This document shows, piece after piece, positions 6,054-10,144 of a DNA stretch of 10,144 bases. Positions within the stretch are counted from its first letter, which is position 1. The number at the start of each line of letters is the position of its first letter. The stretch comes from an uncultured Marinosulfonomonas sp. (GTDB lineage Bacteria; Pseudomonadota; Alphaproteobacteria; Rhodobacterales; Rhodobacteraceae): assembly GCA_947311455.1 (NCBI GenBank), contig CAMZKY010000065.1, positions 1 to 10,144 of the forward strand. Reading direction: 5' to 3'. The notes under the pieces are model-generated. The model saw nothing but the letters and a program-made list of their open reading frames with translations, was not told the origin of the DNA and searched no databases. A program made the translations under genes and the position numbers.

Positions 6054-6593
6054 GTGAATAAACTCATTTCCCTCCACAATGCGCTTTTTGCCAAAATAGA
6101 ATCCGCATTCGGCCCGTGGCTGCTCCCCTTCTTGGCCCGCTTTACCTTTGTCGCCACTTTGATGGTGTATTTCCTTAATTCGGCACGCCTAAAGATCGGC
6201 GAAGGCTTCTTTGGCTTCCTTGACCCAACCCGCGCCTACGGGCAGATATTTCCAAAGGTGTACGATGCGGTTGGCTATGATGATGACGCAATGTCGCTCT
6301 ATCATTGGCTGGTTGCGCTGCTGGGCACGTGGGCGGAATTCATTCTGCCGGTGTTGATCCTTGTCGGCCTCTTCACCCGCCTTGCTTCTATAGGCATGAT
6401 CGGCTTTATCATCATTCAAAGCCTAACCGACATTTTCGGCCACGACGCCACCGAATATGGCGCTTGGTTTGATCGAATGCCAGACGGGGTGATTTTGGAT
6501 CAACGCCTGCTTTGGATTACTGTTTTGATGATCTTGGTGATACGCGGCGCGGGCCCTCTTTCACTGGATCGCGCATTCAGCCGCCAGCAGTAA
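6054..6593 (+). CDS. DoxX-family membrane protein, last gene of the bufferin-type operon
   Basis: A 179-residue integral membrane protein with about four hydrophobic segments (near 22-41, 84-104, 108-128 and 151-166). DoxX-like features are the middle segment GTWAEFILPVLILVGLFTRL (91-110) and the run RLLWITVLMILVI near the end. It starts at GTG with AAAGGA at 6042-6047, six bases upstream and overlapping the bufC stop codon, so the two are tightly coupled. DoxX-type proteins are regular members of DUF2282/DUF692/DUF2063 operons, but their role there is not settled; an electron-transfer or redox function at the membrane is one possibility. The family call is firm, the function is not. Confidence 0.88.
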   Translation: MNKLISLHNALFAKIESAFGPWLLPFLARFTFVATLMVYFLNSARLKIGEGFFGFLDPTRAYGQIFPKVYDAVGYDDDAMSLYHWLVALLGTWAEFILPVLILVGLFTRLASIGMIGFIIIQSLTDIFGHDATEYGAWFDRMPDGVILDQRLLWITVLMILVIRGAGPLSLDRAFSRQQ

Positions 6594-6607
6594 CCCTCGA
6601 ACCAAAA

Positions 6608-6680
6608 GCTGGTTTCTTTTCTGTATAAATATCCCCGGGGAAGACTGCGCATCGCGCAGACGGGGGCAGACAGCCCCCTC
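6608..6680 (-). repeat. Rhodobacterales-type intergenic hairpin block
   Basis: This block lies between two converging genes. On the minus strand it reads as a GGGGGC-loop-GCCCCC hairpin (6662-6678), a CTGCGC/GCGCAG hairpin with a three-base loop (6645-6659), then CCCCGGGGATATTTATACAG running into AAAAGAAA. I recall similar G/C hairpins followed by CCCCGGRGTATTT..AGAAAGAA in many intergenic gaps of Rhodobacterales genomes, so it is probably a dispersed element rather than gene-specific. The hairpins may end the flanking transcripts, although no T-tract directly follows them. The rest of 6681-6762 holds only short inverted repeats (GTTGC/GCAAC at 6713-6725, GGCC/GGCC at 6739-6750). Confidence 0.5.
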
Positions 6681-6762
6681 ACCGCCGCCCGTTAGGGGTG
6701 GCTCCCAAAGCGTTGCGCTGCAACTCCGTTTAACAACCGGCCTCAAGGCCTAGGGCGTAGAC

Positions 6763-7122
6763 CTAGTGCTCATCGGGCTGCATGGCGGCAAGCGCCAAAA
6801 CACCGCCCAAACCACACATGGCAATCGGGAACATGGTGAACACGCCAAAGCCAAAAGCGTAATACATGCCCGCGGCGGAAACCAACATCAAACCACCAGC
6901 AATCATTGCGCGTGATCGCGCCATGGCACCACCGGCAATCGCCAATAGCGGCGAAAACAGGCTCATAAACCGGATCAGGCCAACATTATCAACCTGTTCC
7001 AGAACATCGGGCACCTCATCGCCTATCCAATCCACAAACTCGGTATAGCCATAGCTGAAAAATCCAACCAGCATCCCGATAATTCCGCCGATAATTCCCA
7101 GCACCAAAGCCGAATTGCGCAT
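6763..7122 (-). CDS. Small four-helix membrane protein of unknown function
   Basis: A 119-residue protein that I do not recognise with certainty. It starts with a glycine-rich hydrophobic helix (about 5-25, VLGIIGGIIGMLVGFF), then an acidic extramembrane loop containing DEVPDVLEQVDN (about 30-48), then three further hydrophobic segments near 51-67, 71-90 and 93-113. It ends in QPDEH. The loop of about 25 residues between helices 1 and 2 is the only sizeable soluble part. AAGGAG seven bases before the ATG supports the start. The gap to the upstream ArsC/Spx-like gene is only 28 bases, on the same strand, so the two are probably co-transcribed. No catalytic or metal-binding motif is visible. 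Confidence 0.85.
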   Translation of the reverse strand: MRNSALVLGIIGGIIGMLVGFFSYGYTEFVDWIGDEVPDVLEQVDNVGLIRFMSLFSPLLAIAGGAMARSRAMIAGGLMLVSAAGMYYAFGFGVFTMFPIAMCGLGGVLALAAMQPDEH

Positions 7123-7150
7123 GTAATGTCTCCTTGCTTACAAAGACCAC

Positions 7151-7531
7151 TTAAGCGCTTTGATCCGTTTTTTTAACCCCTCGCGGAGTCCAATTGCCTT
7201 TTTCGCTCCACATTTTTTCCTGTTTGTCCCCCCAACCCAATGTAATCAGGCCGCCATCCTCAATAATCAGCGGGCGCTTCATCAACAACGGGTGCTTCAA
7301 CATCAATTCGACAGGTTTTTGGTTTTTCTCCTTATCCGTCAATTTGCGCCACGAAGGCGAACGCTTATTTAATAGGGCCTCTCCAAAGATCACGTGCATC
7401 TTTTCCAGCAGTTCCGCAGAAATACCGTCTTTGCGCACATCCACAATATCGGCGTCTTCTTCATTTTCCCGCAAAACCTTGAGCGCTTTGCGGCAGGTGC
7501 TACAGGTTTTCAAACCGTATATTTTCATCAT
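7151..7531 (-). CDS. ArsC/Spx-family thioredoxin-fold protein
   Basis: A 126-residue protein of the ArsC/Spx/YffB superfamily. The N-terminus KIYGLKTCSTCRKALKVL has the active-site-like CXXC pair Cys10 and Cys13, followed by the usual DVRKDGIS (about 36-43), then KRSPSWRKL and KHPLLMKRPLIIEDGG, which ends in the family's conserved KRP-LI segment. Members include glutathione-dependent arsenate reductases, the Spx regulator and several with no known substrate. No ars transporter or repressor gene is nearby, so arsenate reduction is not supported by context. TAGGAG lies about eight bases before the first of two consecutive ATG codons (7531-7529 and 7528-7526); either could be used. The small membrane protein gene follows it closely. 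Confidence 0.88.
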   Translation of the reverse strand: MMKIYGLKTCSTCRKALKVLRENEEDADIVDVRKDGISAELLEKMHVIFGEALLNKRSPSWRKLTDKEKNQKPVELMLKHPLLMKRPLIIEDGGLITLGWGDKQEKMWSEKGNWTPRGVKKTDQSA

Positions 7532-7596
7532 CTGCGTACTCTCCTAACCGATCAAACGGTACTCTTTCGTGCTGATATCCTGTTGCGCTTTGTCAG

Positions 7597-7624
7597 GTAA
7601 TAAGGCGTGCAAACAATGTTCCAA
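7597..7624 (-). promoter_or_regulatory. Weak candidate promoter of the ArsC/Spx-like gene
   Basis: On the minus strand TTGGAA (7624-7619) and TATTAC (7602-7597) are separated by 16 bases, each matching the sigma-70 consensus at four of six positions, 65 bases before the start codon. Nothing better was seen in the gap. Confidence 0.3.
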
Positions 7625-7974
7625 GTCAACAAAAACGCAACTTTTAAAAAAAAGTGAAAAAAGTGAGCGCGCCTCCAAATTATTCAAAATTTTGTTGAAC
7701 CGTGAAGAAAGTCACTTAAACCCATGAACTATATACATATTTGAAGACAGACTCATAAAAAAACAAATGACTTAAGGTCAATTTCGTCAAAATAACGCCG
7801 GAATTTTAAAAATAGTACCTTGTATTTTTGCGCAAAACCCCTCACATGAGGGTTGTGAAGACAGACTTTTTCTACCGCTACCTTTTCTAAGCGTTGCCGG
7901 ACAAACACTAGAGAGACTGCAACCACCACACCGCTGCATTTCGCGGGCGGGACTAGAAATAGGAGATACGGATA
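7625..7974 (+). promoter_or_regulatory. Long AT-rich leader/promoter region of the cold shock gene
   Basis: This 350-base stretch has no gene. It is AT-rich at 7640-7830 and more balanced nearer the gene. It holds two copies of TGAAGACAGACT (7742-7753 and 7856-7867), a TGACTTAAGGTC...CGTCAAAATAA motif at 7768-7795 that recurs after the gene, a hairpin CCCTC-ACAT-GAGGG at about 7839-7852, and CCGC/GCGG near 7931-7946. AGGAG at 7961-7965 is the ribosome binding site. No unambiguous -35/-10 pair was found. Cold shock genes often have long structured 5' untranslated regions, and this layout fits that. Confidence 0.5.
7742..7867 (+). repeat. Direct repeat TGAAGACAGACT upstream of the cold shock gene
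   Basis: A 12-base sequence occurs identically at 7742-7753 and 7856-7867, 114 bases apart. The second copy runs into TTTTT just after the CCCTC/GAGGG hairpin. Chance identity over 12 bases inside 130 bases is unlikely. The function is not evident. Confidence 0.65.
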
Positions 7975-8184
7975 ATGGCTACTGGCACCGTAAAATGGTT
8001 TAACACTACTAAAGGCTTCGGCTTTATCGCACCTGATGATGGCGGCAAAGACGTGTTTGTACACATCTCGGCTGTTGAGCGTGCAGGCCTTACAGGTCTT
8101 GCAGACAACCAAAAAGTGACATTCGAAATGGAAGAAGGCCGTGATGGTCGTCAATCCGCCGGCGCTTTGGCTCTTGCTGACTAA
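7975..8184 (+). CDS. CspA-family cold shock protein
   Basis: A 69-residue single-domain nucleic-acid-binding protein that covers nearly the whole length of a typical CspA. It opens with MATGTVKWFNTTKGFGFI, which includes the RNP1 motif KGFGFI (13-18), and has the RNP2 motif VFVHIS (about 27-32). These proteins bind single-stranded RNA and DNA through aromatic residues (Trp8, Phe15, Phe17, Phe28 and His30 here) and melt RNA structure, in the cold or in general stress. AGGAG at 7961-7965 sets the start. It is monocistronic: a long leader precedes it and a strong terminator follows. Alphaproteobacteria usually carry several copies, so a specific csp number cannot be given. Confidence 0.95.
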   Translation: MATGTVKWFNTTKGFGFIAPDDGGKDVFVHISAVERAGLTGLADNQKVTFEMEEGRDGRQSAGALALAD

Positions 8185-8220
8185 ATCTTTGCTGACCTAA
8201 GGTCGTCAAAGTAAGAATTC

Positions 8221-8256
8221 AAAAACACCCCGCTGCATTTGCAGCGGGGTGTTTTT
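8221..8256 (+). terminator. Strong bidirectional intrinsic terminator
   Basis: AAAAACACCCCGCTGC (8221-8236) and GCAGCGGGGTGTTTTT (8241-8256) form a perfect 16-bp stem around the loop ATTT. Each strand has a GC-rich stem followed by five Ts, so it can end both the cold shock transcript and the converging transcript of the gene at 8268-8558, whose stop codon is 12 bases away. Confidence 0.95.
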
Positions 8257-8267
8257 GTATCTGATGT

Positions 8268-8558
8268 CTAGTTACTACAGCCTTTTGTGCCGATTGGGCA
8301 AGATGGCGTAGATTGAACATAGCGGCGCGTCGTTCCTACCGTGCGCGCACGGCGCAACGGGTGCGCTTTCATGGATTGGTACGAAACCGATTGATTGGGT
8401 GTGCCGCAGCAAATCACGCCATCAATGGTAATCGGCTGTAAGCCTGAGGGGCAATTATTTTCGCCGCCATAAGCATAAATGCGTGGCCCATCGGCCAAAG
8501 CCGGTGCCGCACCCAGCATCACAAGTCCAAGCGTCGCGTATGTTATCTTTTTAATCAT
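8268..8558 (-). CDS. Small exported Cys-rich protein of unknown function
   Basis: A 96-residue protein. Residues 1-22 form a signal peptide (MIKKITYATLGLVMLGAAPALA), with likely cleavage before Asp23, so the mature 74 residues should be periplasmic or secreted. The mature part has five cysteines: Cys36 (NNCPSG), Cys50 and Cys51 (VICCGTP), Cys87 (PSCPIG) and Cys94 (KGCSN). Between them lies a basic stretch, HPLRRARTVGTTRR (66-79). The odd number of cysteines leaves one free or available for metal or cofactor binding. The start at 8558 is preferred over the upstream ATG at 8582, because GGGAG stands close before it and the signal peptide then begins properly. I do not recognise a named family; it shares a convergent terminator with the cold shock gene. 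Confidence 0.8.
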   Translation of the reverse strand: MIKKITYATLGLVMLGAAPALADGPRIYAYGGENNCPSGLQPITIDGVICCGTPNQSVSYQSMKAHPLRRARTVGTTRRYVQSTPSCPIGTKGCSN

Positions 8559-8731
8559 TTCACACTCCCAATAAATAGCCAATCAATGGCCCACACGATT
8601 GCGCCAAAAGATAAGCATGGCGGAATCACCTGTCAAACATTCCGGTGGAAATGGTTCGTTTCCAAATCCGGATGAATCAAATAGGCACCAGATCGGTCTG
8701 ATTTGGGCGGGGAATTCATTTTACCTAAATA

Positions 8732-9640
8732 TTATTCCTTGATCAGGATTTCGAATTCGCGCCATTCACCTTTGCTCATGCCGCTGGTTTCTTGCGTCAC
8801 CTCTTCGCCTCGGATCATTTTGCGCACACATTCCATTGCCTTGCCGCTTAGATTGGCACCGCCAAGACGGTAATCCTCAAATGCGCCATAAGCGGCGGGC
8901 ACCCAATCGGCCACAACCTTGCAAATCGCATCAGCATAGACGCGAATTTCATATTGCGCATGGGCATCGGCACGCAATCGCAAAAAATGGAACAAATTGT
9001 GCAGATCGACCTTCCAATACCACTGGGTATAAATATTTGTCGGCAGGTTCATTCGCGCCAGTTCACGCGCCAATCCTTGTTGGCCTTCATCGGAAATCAT
9101 CGCCTCGTAATTATCATAGCTGCGATTGCTGTCGGTTTTCAAAATTTCCAAAACCCGCGCGGCCTCTTCACCTTCAAGCGCTGCGCCGCGGCCCTGATTA
9201 TTGACCACCGATTGCGCGGCCAGTTGATCAGAGGCGGGAATATAAAATTCGCGATCCAGGATCGAATAGCGCGCCGAATATTCGTTCACATTGGCGGTGC
9301 GATGCCGGATCCATTGGCGTGCCACAAATACCGGTAGTTTTACATGCAGCTTGATTTCGCACATTTCAAACGGGGTGCTGTGCCAATGGCGCATCAAATA
9401 ACGAATCAATCCGGCGTCATTCTGCACCGATTTTGTACCCCGCCCATAAGACACCCGCGCCGCCTGACAAATCGCTGCGTCATCGCCCATGTAATCAACC
9501 ACACGGATAAATCCGTGATCCAGCACTTCATGCGCTTTATATAGATGCGCCTCCATGCCGTCACTGACCGCACGCATGGTTAAATGAGATTCGCCGCGTT
9601 GGGCTTCGATTTCGGCTTTCTGCTCGGGTGTCAGCGGCAT
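8732..9640 (-). CDS. thyX: Flavin-dependent thymidylate synthase
   Basis: ThyX makes dTMP from dUMP with methylenetetrahydrofolate, NADPH and FAD. The 302-residue protein has the signature RHR-X7-S at 112-122 (RHRTANVNEYS). Around it are AARVSYGRGT (60-69), LIRYLMRHWHSTPFE (78-92), where HSTPFE is typical of the FAD/dUMP site, and the downstream LPTNIYTQWYWKVDLHNLFH, in which the family's conserved NLFHFLRLR segment begins. About 40 residues precede the ThyX core (DHGFIRVVDYMG), as in other alphaproteobacterial members. AAAGGA about seven bases before the ATG supports the start; ATG at codon 22 is a less likely alternative. The gene is alone on its strand here. Confidence 0.97.
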   Translation of the reverse strand: MPLTPEQKAEIEAQRGESHLTMRAVSDGMEAHLYKAHEVLDHGFIRVVDYMGDDAAICQAARVSYGRGTKSVQNDAGLIRYLMRHWHSTPFEMCEIKLHVKLPVFVARQWIRHRTANVNEYSARYSILDREFYIPASDQLAAQSVVNNQGRGAALEGEEAARVLEILKTDSNRSYDNYEAMISDEGQQGLARELARMNLPTNIYTQWYWKVDLHNLFHFLRLRADAHAQYEIRVYADAICKVVADWVPAAYGAFEDYRLGGANLSGKAMECVRKMIRGEEVTQETSGMSKGEWREFEILIKE

Positions 9641-9654
9641 AGGGAATCCTTTTG

Positions 9655-9689
9655 GTATCCGATACTAAATAGCGGGCGGCAATTCACAA
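9655..9689 (-). promoter_or_regulatory. Candidate thyX promoter with a small palindrome
   Basis: On the minus strand TTGTGA (9689-9684) and TAGTAT (9667-9662) have a 16-base spacer, four of six consensus bases each. The palindrome GTATC-C-GATAC (9655-9665) overlaps the -10 and the expected start point, where a repressor would act. This is weak evidence. Confidence 0.3.
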
Positions 9690-9795
9690 TCATAATCAAT
9701 ATGGCTCTAACAGGAACAAACAACAAAATAAAGCGTGGCCCCCTAACCACTTGAAACTACATAGGTCTATTTTATGTATTTCGATCTCGAATTTC

Positions 9796-9823
9796 TTGAC
9801 ACTTACGCCCTAAATGATAAATC
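9796..9823 (+). promoter_or_regulatory. Candidate promoter of the lipoprotein gene
   Basis: A perfect TTGACA at 9796-9801 is followed after 16 bases by TAAATC (9818-9823), in an AT-rich stretch 24 bases before the start codon. Confidence 0.4.
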
Positions 9824-9846
9824 TTTTCCAATCAGGCGAATTTGGA

Positions 9847-10144
9847 ATGCTGAAAGCAATATTTTTAAGTGTCGGCATTCTTAGTTTAGCCGCGTGTGGC
9901 GCACCGGGAGAGGGTGGAAATACTGGTGGCGGCGGCGGCGGTGGCAACACCGGAGTAGGGGCAAACCCGTTACCGGCCAGCCTTGCAAAAAATCTTTCAA
10001 ATGCTGTATATAATTCAACAGCCAATACTCTCCATTTAACCCTATACGGGTTTGACAGCCCACAGCTGGACGCCGACTTTGTTCGCACACCGGCCCGCGA
10101 TATAACCAGTTCGGATGGAACAACAACCTATCGTGCATACACCA
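9847..10144 (+). CDS. Lipoprotein with polyglycine linker (3' end outside window)
   Basis: The 99 complete codons seen begin MLKAIFLSVGILSLAACGAP, a type II signal peptide with lipobox LAAC and lipidated Cys17. The mature N-terminus is a flexible linker with a run of seven glycines within GNTGGGGGGGNTG (24-36), then NPLPASLAKNLSNAVYNSTA and LHLTLYGFDSP, alternating patterns that suggest beta-strands, then FVRTPARDI and TYRAYT at the window edge. This layout (lipid anchor, Gly linker, beta-rich domain) suits a surface or outer-membrane lipoprotein. The RTPA..AYT pattern recalls beta-barrel lipoproteins common in Roseobacter-group genomes, but no family name can be given. The Shine-Dalgarno is weak (AGGCGA about 8-12 bases upstream). 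Confidence 0.7.
   Translation, partial: MLKAIFLSVGILSLAACGAPGEGGNTGGGGGGGNTGVGANPLPASLAKNLSNAVYNSTANTLHLTLYGFDSPQLDADFVRTPARDITSSDGTTTYRAYT

Noticed and set aside
7151..7531. Arsenate resistance locus
   Set aside because: Only an ArsC/Spx-like fold is present; no arsenite exporter, arsR or other ars gene is in the neighbourhood.
7724..7744. Mini-frame MNYIHI-stop in the csp leader
   Set aside because: No Shine-Dalgarno, six codons only.
7753..8154. 133-codon frame antisense to the cold shock gene
   Set aside because: It covers the conserved csp coding sequence and its AT-rich leader; no ribosome binding site or motif.
9774..9884. 36-codon plus-strand frame MYFDLEFLDTY... overlapping the lipoprotein start
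   Set aside because: No ribosome binding site, and it contains the candidate promoter of the lipoprotein gene; judged to be chance.
9810..10088. Minus-strand frame encoding a polyproline run
   Set aside because: The prolines are the complement of the lipoprotein's glycine linker, and the plus strand has the lipobox and promoter.

Overview
The window looks like a piece of a Rhodobacterales (Roseobacter-group) alphaproteobacterial chromosome. The basis is the protein content (a long ThyX with the RHR-X7-S motif, a DUF692/DUF2063/DoxX cluster, a GlxA-type AraC regulator), the moderately GC-rich coding sequence, and an intergenic hairpin block ending in CCCCGGGGATATTT (minus strand) of a kind I associate with this order. 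No tRNA, rRNA, CRISPR array, insertion sequence or prophage was seen.

Layout. 1-564 (-): an alpha/beta hydrolase whose 3' end lies outside the window. 599-760 (-): a decayed cysteine hydrolase (isochorismatase superfamily) reduced to its two ends plus a nonsense codon. 850-1767 (+): a GlxA-like regulator with a DJ-1/PfpI-like domain and an AraC HTH domain, divergent from that remnant. 1770-1813: four tandem copies of an 11-bp unit. 1930-3876 (+): thrS. 3882-4089: a leader region with direct repeats, hairpins and a 15-codon reading frame. 4090-6593 (+): a four-gene operon of bufferin type. 6763-7531 (-): a small membrane protein and an ArsC/Spx-like protein, probably co-transcribed. 7975-8184 (+): a CspA-family cold shock protein with a long leader and a very strong terminator. 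8268-8558 (-): a small exported Cys-rich protein of unknown function. 8732-9640 (-): thyX. 9847-10144 (+): the start of a lipoprotein with a polyglycine linker.

The system of most interest is the bufferin-type operon. It encodes an exported DUF2282 precursor with four cysteines (BufA), a DUF692 multinuclear iron oxidase expected to modify those cysteines (BufB), a DUF2063 partner protein (BufC) and a DoxX-family membrane protein. In the characterised family such products are ribosomally made, post-translationally modified peptides that bind copper in the periplasm. The operon type is known. Less obvious here are a textbook intrinsic terminator between precursor and enzyme genes, which should keep the precursor in excess, and a structured leader with repeats, a dyad and a hairpin-embedded Shine-Dalgarno that precedes a tiny reading frame. 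A second clear story is the loss of the cysteine hydrolase beside its presumed regulator. All calls come from reading the sequence; no database search was run.
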